Source: Scytalidium lignicola
Taxonomy: Eukaryota; Ascomycota; Leotiomycetes
Direction: 5' to 3'
Length of the DNA stretch: 43,475 bases
NCBI GenBank assembly: GCA_002812745.2
Contig: NCSJ02000343.1
Location: 1-43,475, forward strand
Shown here one piece after another: positions 20,771-32,747 of this stretch. Under the pieces are notes generated by a model. That model saw only the letters and a program-made list of their open reading frames with translations, was not told where the DNA came from and did not search any database. Positions within the stretch are counted from its first letter, which is position 1; every line of letters begins with the position of its first letter. The translations under genes were made by a program, and so were the position numbers.

Positions 20771-21742
20771 ATGAACGTGTTGTTGCCTGCACATCCTTCG
20801 CTCTTTCCTCATCATCATCCCGACTCAAGTCGTCACAGTCAACGTAAGATCCCCACCTCTCATCACCGCCTGCCAGCTGCTGATCTTGTTACGAACAATA
20901 CAGCCTCTTCACCACCCAAACCAACCATGAGTATTCGAAAACGAAAGGCCGACGATGATGCAGTCGATGAAAGTATGTCCGTTTCACCTCAAAACTCTCC
21001 CGCTATCAGCACACGCAATATTGCTAGACCGTCCAAAAAAGCTCGAGCCAACGAGGTCACCGGCCGACCCCTTTCCCTTCCACGACTCCTCGAGACCCTT
21101 GATGCTCAATCTTTGAGAGCGGTTTTACAAGCTATCTGCGAACGGCACCCGGACATTGGGAGGGAGGTTGTTACTTCTGCACCACGCCCTTCGGTAGCAT
21201 CCACTCTCGACGTTTTAACCCGATATCAACAGAAACTTCGAGATGCTTTCCCGTTTGGAGGAAATCCCCAGTCAGATTACGCATACAATCGAGTCAAACA
21301 GGCTTTGACCGAATTAGTCGATGCCATTCTCGACTTCACGCCTCATTATTTGCCTCCAAATGAGAGCCAGGTCGCAACCTCGCTCTCTTTCCTAGATGGC
21401 GTCACCAAAGTTATCCATGACTTACCCAACTGGGATAGCCATTCTCACAGGCACCACAAAGATAACACTTACGACGAGATATCGAAAGCTTGGGCTTTAG
21501 TAATTAGCGAGTCATCCAAACGTGGTGGTGGATTCCAATTACATTCGGGTGGATGGGACCAGAAACTCACTAAGCACAACGAGCAATCCGGAGGTCGGAT
21601 GCAAATTGCTGTGAACGCTCTGGGAAATCTAGGTTGGATGGATGGAAGTTCTAGTATGGGACCCAACGACCCCACCTCGATCAGAAACCAGCTACTGTCT
21701 GGAAGTTACGGTGCAAATGTTCCTGTTCATGTTGGTTGGTAA
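20771..21742 (+). CDS. STS1: Tethering factor for nuclear proteasome, STS1/Cut8 family, 323 aa (303 aa if a 60-nt intron is spliced)
   Basis: Cut8/Sts1 proteins anchor 26S proteasomes at the nuclear envelope and are needed for chromosome segregation and nuclear protein turnover. The protein begins MNVLLPAHPSLFPHHH, like other filamentous-fungal members. It has a basic NLS-like RKRKADDD, then the conserved core GRPLSLPRLLETLD...ICERHPDIG, APRPSVAS, a six-helix region, and SKRGGGFQLHSGGWDQKL. A perfect GTAAGA donor at 20844 and AATACAG acceptor at 20903 bound a 60-nt, stop-free segment, so both spliced and unspliced forms are open. A downstream Met at 20927 is possible but would lose the family N-terminus. 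The gene lies upstream of RAD52 in the same direction, 625 bp apart. Confidence 0.93.
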   Translation: MNVLLPAHPSLFPHHHPDSSRHSQRKIPTSHHRLPAADLVTNNTASSPPKPTMSIRKRKADDDAVDESMSVSPQNSPAISTRNIARPSKKARANEVTGRPLSLPRLLETLDAQSLRAVLQAICERHPDIGREVVTSAPRPSVASTLDVLTRYQQKLRDAFPFGGNPQSDYAYNRVKQALTELVDAILDFTPHYLPPNESQVATSLSFLDGVTKVIHDLPNWDSHSHRHHKDNTYDEISKAWALVISESSKRGGGFQLHSGGWDQKLTKHNEQSGGRMQIAVNALGNLGWMDGSSSMGPNDPTSIRNQLLSGSYGANVPVHVGW

Positions 21743-22367
21743 GAATTCGACAGCAATCAGCCCAGCAGCAGCATGATATCAGTATTATCCAAACAAGTGA
21801 TGCATGCGTGAGATAGGCGAAATGGTTTCGTCTGGAACTGGTATAGAAGGTTGGCTTCTTGCAACATACGGCGTCTTGTGATTTTTTCGCGGTACCAGCC
21901 GGATGGCAGGATCGATGACGAAGGTTATGACAATTCATTTATTAATATTTTCATTTGTTGATATGATACTGCATTGGAGTTTGGGTTAGGGGACATCGAA
22001 CCTCTGTGTTTGGGAACCAGTATCGCAATGTCAGGTGTAAATCGCATTCACATCATGGGTCACAGTCTGTAGTCCTGCCTCGATTAGTATTTTATACGTT
22101 CTCTTATGCAAATTTAAATGCAAAATTTCTTTACTTTTATAAATCAGGATCTATTGAGAAAATAAGGGTAGATGGGTAAGTCTTGTTTAAAACGTGATGC
22201 AACTTGGAATATGAAAGTATTGTCACGTGATACCGTATCCTTTACGCGATATCGAGGACGCGAAGGCAACACCTGAAGCTCGCTGTTACCCAGTACTTAC
22301 CCTCCAGAAACCTCAACGAATGCGAACGCTTATGGGGCTGTTATTACTAGCGGCGAAATAATCCAAA
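21743..22367. promoter_or_regulatory. STS1 3' region and RAD52 promoter
   Basis: 625 bp. The left half is the STS1 3' UTR. The right half contains a CACGTG E-box-like word at 22224-22229 and two ACGCGA elements (see separate entry). AT-rich DNA spans 22090-22150. No gene is seen. Confidence 0.5.
22244..22263 (+). promoter_or_regulatory. Paired ACGCGA elements (MCB-like) upstream of RAD52
   Basis: ACGCGA occurs at 22244-22249 and again at 22258-22263, 14 bp start to start, about 105-125 bp before the RAD52 start codon. ACGCG cores are bound by MBF-type (Swi6/Mbp1-related) factors that drive G1/S genes, and fungal RAD52 genes are known to be cell-cycle controlled in some species. Function here is inferred. 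Confidence 0.45.
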
Positions 22368-24126
22368 ATGCCTGCGTATGCCCTCCATGCCTCAAACAAT
22401 CCCAAATACTAATGGACTTAGACCTGGCGAACAACACCTAAGTAGCGGCGGGCGGACGATAACAAATCCATTTGAAGAAGTTAAACCAAGGATATCAGAG
22501 TATACAGCTCAAGAGATTGCTACGTTACAAAGCCGTTTAGAAAAGCAGCTGGGTCCCGAATACATATCATCTAGAGCAGGTCCATCGGGACAGAAGGTCC
22601 ATTATCTTGCAGCAGAGAAATGCATACAACTTGCGAACGAGATATTCGGTTTCAATGGATGGTCGAGTCAGATTATGGATATCCAGGTGGATTTCGTGGA
22701 CGAGAACCCAAATACCTTCAAGGTCTCACTAGGACTATCTGTGATTGTGCGGGTTACGCTTCGAGATGGCACATTCCATGAAGACATTGGATATGGGCAT
22801 ATCGAGAATTGCAAAGGCAAAGCTGCAGCATTTGAAAAGGCAAAAAAGGAAGGCACGACGGATGCGTTGAAGAGGGCATTACGAAATTTTGGCAATGTAC
22901 TGGGGAATTGCATCTATGATAAGGAATATCTATCGAAGGTCACGAAGGTCAAGGTACAACCTACAAAGTGGGATGTCGATAATTTGCATAGGCATTCTAC
23001 GCATGCTCCTCCACCACCTGTGAAGAAGGAGCCTGATACGTCAAATTCTAGAGAAGATAAAGGGAATGAGATTCCAAGTTTACGTGGGTTTTCCTCATAA
23101 TACCATCTAGCACTGCTAACGTACCTGTAGTGTCAGAAGATACGTTTGACGATGAATTTGGAGGTTAGTTACTCTACTGGAAGATGTTGGAGGAACTAAC
23201 CAACGGATTTAGACTTTGATGATGCAGACTTCAGCGTCCCTCAAGACCCAGATTCCCATCCAGATGAAGTTATCCTAGCTCCCACGACGTCAAATGACTC
23301 TAGATCATCTAAAGCTCCTTTGACAAACACAAACCAACGAAACCATAATCAACCACTAGCTAATCCCCCTCAAGTAATAACGGTGCCATCCCGGATCCAA
23401 ACCGGAATTCAGGCTGCAGACCGTAGTCGGGGCTCAAGCGTCCCACCGCAGCAGCCCCCCCAGACCCCAAATAAAGGTTTCTCGAGGTCAGTAAGCGGAT
23501 CTGGAGTGCAAATACGTCCTCCCAATGAAACCGGGCCACCGAGGAATGTCCATCCCTTACAAAATGGCATAGGACGTGTCCTAAACCAACCTAGTCGCAT
23601 AGCTGCAGAGGCTGCGGTGACCACAGGGGATGAACCCTCCAGTGATAAAACCTTATTACCTCCTCCAGGAGCTGGATTTTTCTCGGCAAGAGCTGCCGCG
23701 AACCTTACAGAAAGTAGCAGTGGAAACAACGATACTGCTCCAAAAATTCCAACTGCGAATCTTCCCGCATTTAACCCACATGCTGAATCACCTTCTATTA
23801 GGAAGACCCCCGGCGTTGACCATAATACCAGTAAACCAATTGGTAAAGATCTACTGTCTCGTCCGAGCCAGACTCCTTCTGGGACTATCCCTCCACGACC
23901 AAACATTTTCAATCCGCAACTTGACACAAACAGGAAGATTGGAGTACCAGGGAGCCCAAGTGTACTCACTAATAGGGGTCAATATCGACCCCCAACGTTT
24001 AAGCGTCCCATTGAGTCTACAAATTCTACTAGTAATAGTAACAGGACGCCGCTTGTTGACTTGCCGACAAACGGCATGATTGTGGACGGTGGGGGCGATG
24101 TGAAGCGCCAAAAGGTAAATGGCTGA
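22368..24126 (+). CDS. RAD52: RAD52 recombination mediator, 538 aa, with an 8-nt first exon
   Basis: RAD52 anneals single strands and loads Rad51 in homologous recombination. Exons are 22368-22375, 22422-23083, 23131-23163 and 23213-24126. The first exon is 8 nt (ATGCCTGC). Its 46-nt intron ends TACTAATGGACTTAG, and splicing gives MPAPGEQHLSSGG, the usual fungal RAD52 start. An unspliced reading from the Met at 22378 gives a wrong N-terminus. The DNA-binding ring domain (residues ~25-200) is clear: GQKVHYLAAEKCIQLANEIF, FNGWSSQI, GYGHIENCKGKAAAFEKAKK, TDALKRALRNFGNVLGNC. An acidic segment (DTFDDEFGDFDDADF) may bind RPA, as in other family members. The C-terminal half is Pro/Ser-rich, with a Rad51-binding region expected but not identifiable. 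It ends DVKRQKVNG, a possible NLS. Confidence 0.97.
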
Positions 24127-24573
24127 ATACGTTTTTCGTAATAGTTTTATGGAAATTATACTGGGTGGTAGATATCCGACATGGCTCTTGCCGGCGCTAG
24201 GATGGGTCACTGGGATTGAAAGGCGTTATATATTTTGCTTCTTCAGCAATTAGCAAGAGACTGGAAATCATGATGAAAGCATTGCTTCCAATGGGAGTCT
24301 TGTATATTAAATATCTTATGCCGTCTAGGGGACGGCACTTATTTTATATTACCGCTGTACCTTTGGCATGATAATAACATGCTGGTCATCTACGGTGTGC
24401 AGTCATTTTTCATCCGACCATTCCCATCCGAGCAGATCAAAATGATCATGCTCTTTTATTCATAATCTGATAGATAGGACTCATAGATATCAGTGCTTTA
24501 ACCCCCATAATCCAATCCCCATGCTTCACCAATACCCCTCATAAGACTATACCTCCCATGATCGTAACTGTCA
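24127..24573. other. Convergent 3' region, RAD52 / UBX gene
   Basis: 447 bp between converging stop codons. Two 3' UTRs are expected. No additional feature is seen. Confidence 0.6.
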
Positions 24574-25704
24574 TTATTTGGCAATTAAAACTGCGCTAGG
24601 CACTAGATCAGCCTCTTTCAGGGTCTTTGCGAAATCAATAGAACCAGTGAATGTCTTCTTCGGAAAGGTTGTTGAGAAGCTGGTAATCGGTCCCTGTCCC
24701 TCTCCTTCGAGGGCCTGCGCAACCTCAAATAGCGTTGTATGGACGGGGAACGTTTTCTGGACATTACCACTTGCAGTCTGAAGTCTAAGTCTCGTCTCGG
24801 TATGGGCAGCAGCAGGTTTTGGCGTAGATGGAGCAGCCGCAACGGCAGCAACGATACTTGGGTCTGGAGGCGGGGCTCGGCCTTCTCTCCCAGCTTTCTC
24901 CCGTGCGGCTTTGAGTCTTCTTTCCTCCTTATCAGCGGCGATCTTCTCCTGGATTCGTTTCTTAGCTGCTACATCTGCCAGCTTTTCTCTGCGTTTTGCT
25001 TCGGCCTCTCTGATACGCTCCTTCTTCTCTAAGTCTTCCTTAATGTCCTGAGCTTCCCTGGTGGCTTTCATACGGATTTTCTACATAAGATCCAAGTCAA
25101 CAGACTGATCTTTAATAGCCCGGAGTGCTGAAGCATACCTCATTTTTCTTTTGTTCCTCTTTATCTATTAATGCCTGTTTCGCTCTCTTTTCCTCTAGAG
25201 CAACTCGTAACTCCTGTAAGCGTTGCTTCTTCTCTTCCTCCGTCAATGGCGCGATCTCCTCCGTAGATTCTGAGAAATTCATGTGGTCACTAATCGCCTC
25301 CGTCAGTCTCCTCTAACTAAACAGAGTATATGTAACACTAACGTCTTTGATGCGTGGAACTCGGCTTGTGCAACACTTCGGAACCTCTTCCCACAGTCCT
25401 CGCAGACCATCGACTTAGCCACTTCGCCTTCTTTGAGTGCTGGGGGTTCGGCATTGGGATCGGTTTCTGAATCTTTAGTCGTAGGAGCTGTGATCTCTTC
25501 CAGAGATTTATCTTGGTTATCTTCTAGCCACTGAAGAGCTCCTTGCACTAGATCAGACACATGATCAGCTTCGTTCAATTACAGAACCCTGTATAAGAAC
25601 GTGGGATAAAGCATACAGCCGCCGGTTTGTTTAACAGCTATTTCCGCGCGCTCCTTTTCAAAGCCCATGTCCAAAAGGACATTCAGATCAGAGGGGGTAG
25701 CCAT
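24574..25704 (-). CDS. UBA + C2H2 zinc finger + UBX protein (UBXN1/SAKS1-like), 316 aa
   Basis: Exons are 25704-25617, 25547-25343, 25289-25139 and 25080-24574. Residues 4-42 form a UBA domain (LLDMGFEKERAEIAVKQTGG, then LQGALQWLE across the first splice). A zinc finger spans C78-x2-C81-x12-H94-x5-H100. A long charged coiled coil (~105-205) is full of EKK and EKR runs. The UBX domain (~225-316) begins TRLRLQTASG and ends VPSAVLIAK, with FPKKTF in the position of the FPR loop. UBX domains bind Cdc48/p97 and UBA domains bind ubiquitin, so the protein is expected to link ubiquitinated clients to Cdc48. The domain order is that of UBXN1. The start is the conserved MATPSDL, just after a longer spurious upstream frame. 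Confidence 0.93.
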
Positions 25705-26145
25705 GGTTGTATGATATTTGGAGTTGGTGTTGAGGGGCTGTTTGTTCCAGATGCTTACGTATCTCACTGGCTGGTCGATATCTACGTACCGAACCGAGCA
25801 AATGGTGCAAATGAGGTCACCAGCACGCTACTCGAGATCCGTAGCGAGACATATTCCGATGCGTGGGAAACTTTGAACCCCCCAAATCTCCTTTAGTTGC
25901 CCTTCTATAGATCTAATTTCCATAATCTTGTGCTTGGAATCCCAGGAGATCTTGCCAGTGGATGCGAGTACTTTCCCTAGAGCAATTCTGTCTCGAAACA
26001 TCCTCATCTAGATCTACCAAAGCGATTTGGATTTGTTTCCCAGCACTTGTCCGTTCCAGATTCGTCAACTAAGCAACGTCGCTCATAAGTCAACACAACA
26101 ACACGCGGTTGAAAATATCAGGATACACTGCGCGCCACGACCAAG
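25705..26145. promoter_or_regulatory. Divergent promoter region, UBX gene / SCS2
   Basis: 441 bp between divergent starts. It must carry both promoters. No named element or RNA gene is recognised. Confidence 0.5.
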
Positions 26146-27341
26146 ATGTCCGTGGAAATCGATCCAGTAGAGCTTGGCTTTCACCGTGGGTAGACCTTCA
26201 GTCCCTGAAATGACTACTGACCCCTGGTAGGGCCATTCACGCAAGAGGTGTCGCAAATACTCAAGATCAGAAATCCCAATATTACTCCAGTTGCCTTCAA
26301 AGTAAGATTCTTCTAGGGATCTCTAGTCGGATTTTCATAGATCTAACTATTCTTTCTGTCTAGGTCAAAACAACAGCCCCTAAACAGTGCGCAACTCGAG
26401 TCTGAACCTACCAAAAGCTCCCTAGTTAACAAGACCAACTTAGATACTGTGTCCGACCAAATTCAGGCAGAATAGAACCTGGAAAGGATGTTGAAGTTAC
26501 TGGTACGTCTAAATATACCTGCTTGCAGGTTGGTTTATTAAATGTTGCTAACTTGTGTATTAAGTCCTGCTCCAGGCTATGAAGCAAGAGCCTCCGCCAG
26601 ATTTCAAATGCAGAGACAAGTTCTTGGTTCAATCAGTCGCAGTAACTCCAGATAAAGAGTTCCAAAATATCGGAGCCGTTGTGCGTATAGCGAGGCTTGG
26701 GCTTTAAATTCAGCTGCTGATACAAATAATAGTGGTCGCATGTCGATGCCGCCGATAAGTCGTCAGTTCAGGAGAAGAAGATACGTGTCGCCTTCCTGCC
26801 ACCAGAGGTTGCTGCGGGAGCTACCACACCAATCAGACCTGCGAATGGAGTATCTAACGAGGTAGTATGTTTAATATATATGCGCAATTATATTATATAA
26901 TATATAGCTGACCAGCTCCCTTAGAACAATGGAGCGCTCGACGTAACGCCAGCAGCAGCGTACCGATCACCCTCCTCCGAAGACCACTCTACACCAGAAA
27001 CCAAGGTTTTCAATATGGCTCCGTCAGAGCCCGCTTCAGAGACAAAATCTACCGTTGCAAAAACATCCGAGGTCATTACCAACAGTGCAAATGCCGTGTC
27101 TAGTGCTGTCCCCTCATACAACGACTTAAAAGCACAGCTCGCAGAGGCTCAGACTAAACTTGCTTCGTACGGACAAGATGGTGGCCTAAGATTACGGAAG
27201 CGTGCTGGAGGAGAAGACGCGTCTGTTCCCGGAAGCACAACGGAAGTTGCGCAAAATGTCCAGACCACGGAGGGAGTTCCTATCCAGATTGTTGCGGCGC
27301 TGTGCTTGATTAGTTTCCTTCTCGCCTACCTCTTTTTTTAA
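26146..27341 (+). CDS. SCS2: VAP family ER protein (MSP domain, tail anchor), SCS2-like, 284 aa
   Basis: Seven exons: 26146-26185, 26231-26301, 26364-26386 (23 nt), 26444-26502, 26565-26680, 26733-26861 and 26925-27341. The MSP domain covers residues 1-125: MSVEIDPVELGFHR, LKIRNPNITPVAFKVKTTAP, YCVRPNSGRIEPGKDVEV, then KCRDKFLVQS. The KTTAPKQYCVRPN segment is the FFAT-binding surface of VAPs. A Ser/Thr/Pro-rich linker, a short coiled coil (YNDLKAQLAEAQTKLASYG) and a C-terminal membrane anchor (VAALCLISFLLAYLFF) follow. VAPs tether the ER to other membranes and recruit FFAT-motif lipid regulators. Every junction is set by the family alignment and keeps phase. Confidence 0.95.
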
Positions 27342-27730
27342 TGTTCTGTGGAACACCATTTTATGCTCGAATTGTTTGCGAGTACGTTCACTCATGTTAC
27401 GAACGGGGTTGAGACAACGATCCGACTAGTGTGATGGATCTGTCCGACCTCTCTAGACGGGTCGGGTATCGCATACCTGTATTCTATTGCTACTAAATAT
27501 TTCTTTTGTCTTTTGTTTTACATTTTTCATTGCAAAGCGGTGATTTGAATGGGTATCAGGTAGTTGCAATCCGACATGGATTTGCCGAAGAGATAATGGG
27601 TGTCATGAACAATTGTCTTCCATGATTCTAAAGAATGAGAAGAGTGACCATCTATATATTTGAAGTGCCAAATCACGCTATGCAAGTCGTGTAATTATGC
27701 AAATGTTTGCCCCCAAAAAGGCTACTGAAG
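27342..27730. other. Convergent 3' region, SCS2 / sphingolipid desaturase
   Basis: 389 bp between converging stop codons. Two 3' UTRs are expected. No other feature is seen. Confidence 0.6.
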
Positions 27731-28924
27731 TTATGCCTGAATCTCCTGCTGAGTCCATCCTGCTCCCACCTTCCTTCCACCCTCCTTCCTCTTAACCCGA
27801 CAAGTCATGCCGACATCATTGTCCCATACAAACTGCCAGATAACATAAACCCAGCTCTTATGCCGCGGTAAGTCCGCATAGAACTCCTTGGCTATCTCAT
27901 GTAGCACTGGTAATTTCGTCCACGGGACGGCTGGGAAGTCGTGGTGTTCATTGTGTAAACCAACATTATAGGTCAATACATTCAAAGGCCCGTAATAGCT
28001 GAATGTCTCTGGAACAGGTATCATGTTCGAAGGGTCTTTGGCACTTAATGGCTGTTTTTCAAAGACATAATGTTCGGCAATGAAGTGTCCGGCACATGGA
28101 TGCAGTGATCCTGCGAGGAATGAGCTGAATATTAGGTAGACAAGTGCCTTGGAACCTGCGAGCTTGACAAGCGCAATATCAAAAATGACTTGAACTACAA
28201 TGTTTAGAAAATGAACTCCGGTCAATGGGAGATGGTAGACCATCATTGGACGAATAGCATAGAAGAGGATTTGGAATGTGCAGAAGAATGCTTTGCCCAA
28301 GACGGAATCGAGAAAGAATGCCTCGAAGCTGGTCGGAAGGTCTGTGTCTAACCCATCAACTCCGAGAGATTTGTGATGTGTAAGGTGGTATGGCTATCAA
28401 TATATATCTGTCAATCTACTATTCCCCATAACTATTTTTGAATGGAATATATACATACTCTGAAGCTTGCACTATATGGAATCCCAATTGGGAGGTTGGC
28501 AAACATCGCAAATAGCCTATTGGCGCCAGCAGACTTGAATGCCAGGTTATGGGATATCTCGTGGATCGATAGGAACAGATTCTGATTTGAAGTTGCGCCA
28601 ATTATATATGCGGCAAGGAAGAACCTCCATGATAGGAATGGTGTGTCTCGAAGAAGATATGCGGTCACAACTTGGAGGGTAACGACTGCAAGAACGCAGT
28701 ACTTGGTTAGTGGTTCTGGACCACAGAGTTTTGTTACCTGAGCAATAACTGTTAGAACAACCCTAAAAAATGCAGTAGATCCATACTTCAGGATGTGCTT
28801 TAATGATAGCTTGTCTCCGGGTTCTGTGGGGCTCTTCTGTATATGTCCAGAAAAAATCATGTTCCTTCACTTCCAATCCGTCAGTAGCGGTTGAACCAGT
28901 CTTGCTTGGTTTATCTCTCCCCAT
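27731..28924 (-). CDS. Sphingolipid delta4-desaturase (DES1/DEGS family), 359 aa
   Basis: This ER membrane di-iron enzyme introduces the 4,5-trans double bond of dihydroceramide. Exons are 28924-28787, 28737-28459 and 28393-27731. The N-terminal lipid-desaturase signature reads DFFWTYTEEPHRTRRQA. Three histidine boxes are present: HEISH, HLTHH (first codons of exon 3) and HNEHHDFP. Hydrophobic segments lie at VLAVVTLQVVTAYLL, FFLAAYIIGA and after the second box. Length fits the family (S. pombe about 360). In filamentous fungi the product usually goes into glucosylceramide rather than inositol sphingolipids. A Met at 28860 would be a false start because it begins inside exon 1 in another frame. 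Confidence 0.95.
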
Positions 28925-29833
28925 AGCAGCTCCGTAGCCCCTTTTCTCTTTCTCTTTGGATACTTCGGGTCGTCGGCTTTTCTATGACAAGGGTGTTCGT
29001 AGCCCAAGTACGCAGTTCAATAAGCCCGAGTTCGATTTCGACCTCCTATATCAGTTACTAGCCGTCGTCTTATGATTCTATTCCCCGGTTTCTGTCACGG
29101 AACTAGGAGGGTCGGTGGGCGATTGTTTAAGGAATTAGGGTTTGAGGGTTTTGGTAATAAGCTTAGAATGCGACAGCAAATTACTCATGGGCCGACTGTT
29201 GCTGCCGGCACGCCTGTGATCTCCTGATTTCCCACGGCGACATGTCTATTACGAAAGCCCTCAATATCAGCTTGTATTGCATAAGATGAGCTACTTTAGT
29301 GGATGCAGATGTGGACATTACATTTAATCCAGCTTCAAACGAACGTTACTCCAACCACGAACCAATTGGTGAATATATGGCAAAGAAACAAGTTGTGAAG
29401 AGGGGCCTGGAAGTTGTTATACACGGTGCCCAGTGTCGTAGCCCTTGTGCGCCAATGGTTCCAGCACCTGTCTTTTTCTCCAAGGTAGGGTTAGCGTGCG
29501 GGTACCTGGCCAGGGGTCGGCGCCGGTTGTTCCATTCGCTTATCGTGTTTTCTTCATTACCGCAATACTCCATACCAAGTGTGACCTTTCTTAATCAACT
29601 TTCTTATATCACGGTAATACCAGTACTATTTCTAGCCAACGGTGCGATTGTATATCAATATTTCCAACACGAGGCAGGCAATTGAAAACATTACTTCTAC
29701 TTAAGGGCGTTTTGATTTTGATTATTGCTATGCTATACGTCCGTATAGTTATACTGTACTCGTGTTTCAAAGAGTGATGTTAATCCACTCGTTGACCCCA
29801 AACAGCATTANTTTTTTTGGACGAACCGATCGC
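28925..29833. promoter_or_regulatory. Region between methionine aminopeptidase 2 3' end and desaturase promoter
   Basis: 909 bp in tandem (both genes on minus). It holds the MAP2 3' UTR on the right, with the N at 29811 beside T7, and the desaturase promoter on the left. A 128-codon ORF at 29299-29685 (+) has no domain and an unusual Cys/Arg composition, and is treated as chance. Confidence 0.5.
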
Positions 29834-31381
<1,548 letters not shown>

Positions 31382-31687
31382 GATGAAAGTTTATGATAGG
31401 TCCCCAAGTCCTATTATCCTAAAACAAGAGATAAGGGGGATATTTAACTTTCACAATACCCCACGATCAATGAGCCGAAGTGTGCTTCTGTAAATTTATG
31501 CCCCGCAGCAAAGCGTGCGGATCGCTACTGGTAGCGGATTACGTGGTGGCGTCCACTGTATCATTGATTTTCCGAATGCCGTCACTAACCCTCCTCTTAG
31601 GCCTCAAGAGTAGATTGCCGCCCTCACACCTACATTCCAACTGTAACTACATTTCAGGACACAAACCACCTGTCGTCGGGATGAGGG
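31382..31687. promoter_or_regulatory. Short divergent promoter, MAP2 / J protein
   Basis: 306 bp between divergent start codons, the shortest divergent spacer in the window. It must serve both genes. No element is named. Confidence 0.5.
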
Positions 31688-32513
31688 ATGCCACGCCCTT
31701 CTATTTATTGTCCAATTCCTCGCCGCTCCGGTAGACCATTTCACACGAGCGCGAGACGACCTACCAGAACCCATGGTCACAGTCGCAACCACTACGAAAC
31801 TCTAAATATACCAACCAATGCTACGCCCAAGGAGGTGAAAGCGTATATATTCCAATTTCTTGCCAACTAGGAATGTAACGCTCATAATCTAACCATTCAA
31901 CAGCTCTTTCTATAATCTATCAAAGACCCATCATCCCGATCGAAACCCAAATGACCCAGAGGCATCCACTCGATTTGTAAAGATCTCGGAAGCATACGGC
32001 GTACTAAGCATTCCCGCAAAGCGAGCAGAATATGATAAAGAGATCTTACCCTCTCATGGTGCCCATCACGCTCATGCGCATCGGGGATCTTACCATTCCT
32101 CCGGGCCGGCTGGTGGACGGCCCGCCAGTGGGTTGAGTAAGAGAAGAACACACTTCCAAGGCCCGCCACCCAGCTTCTATCGTAGTGGTGGATGGGGCTC
32201 CCATAGTACGAAGCGTCGGGCTGCCCAGGAGGGAAGTACTTCGAGCAGCACGAATGCTGCTGCCGGATCCGGAGGTAATCAATATGGTGGAATGGGCCCT
32301 GGACAAAATCCCTATGGGAATGCACAAGATGTGCCGCACTTCGATCGAGAGGGACACCTAAGGACGCATGAGAACCAAGCTCGAAGAAGACAGCGAAGGG
32401 TAACACAGGATTATTCGGAGACTGCTCCTTCGGGTATACTAGTGAACTTCTTGTTCGTAGGGGGAGTAATCACACTTGGGATAGCAATACCGTCACTTCT
32501 CTTGTGGAAATAA
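31688..32513 (+). CDS. Mitochondrial-type DnaJ-domain protein with C-terminal membrane segment, 254 aa
   Basis: Exons 31688-31842 and 31904-32513 are joined GTATAT..ATTCAACAG. The N-terminus is Arg/Ser/Pro-rich with almost no acidic residues (RRSGRPFHTSARRPTRTHG) and predicts mitochondrial import. The J domain spans about residues 38-105: HYETLNIPTNATPKEVKA, then the invariant HPD in KTHHPDRNPND and AYGVLSIPAKRAEYD. A Gly/Ser/His-rich linker follows, and the protein ends with a membrane span (ILVNFLFVGGVITLGIAIP). J domains stimulate Hsp70 ATPase, so an Hsp70 partner in mitochondria is inferred. The layout resembles fungal Jid1-like and animal DNAJC30-type proteins; exact orthology is not certain. 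Confidence 0.9.
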
Positions 32514-32747
32514 GTTTTGGTTTACATGAAACAAGCTATACACACAAGCATAAATAAAGACATATCAGACTTTTCTTTGGATGTAAAAGCATCCAATGCA
32601 CCTAGAGTTCGCTTCCGCATATTATACTACATACAATCCGTCTTCTGATACAATGCAGGCTATTCTATGTGAAAGTTCATTTTCATGAAAGTGGAATCGT
32701 CGCATATTAGGACTACGTTACTTCACCAACGTCGGAATATTACCAGT

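Noticed and set aside
22378..22421. Met at 22378 as RAD52 start
   Set aside because: It lies inside an intron with perfect donor, branch site and acceptor; splicing from the 8-nt exon gives the family N-terminus.
29299..29685. 128-codon ORF between MAP2 and the desaturase gene
   Set aside because: No recognisable domain, odd Cys/Arg/Tyr composition, and lies across the desaturase promoter; opposite strand also open in part.
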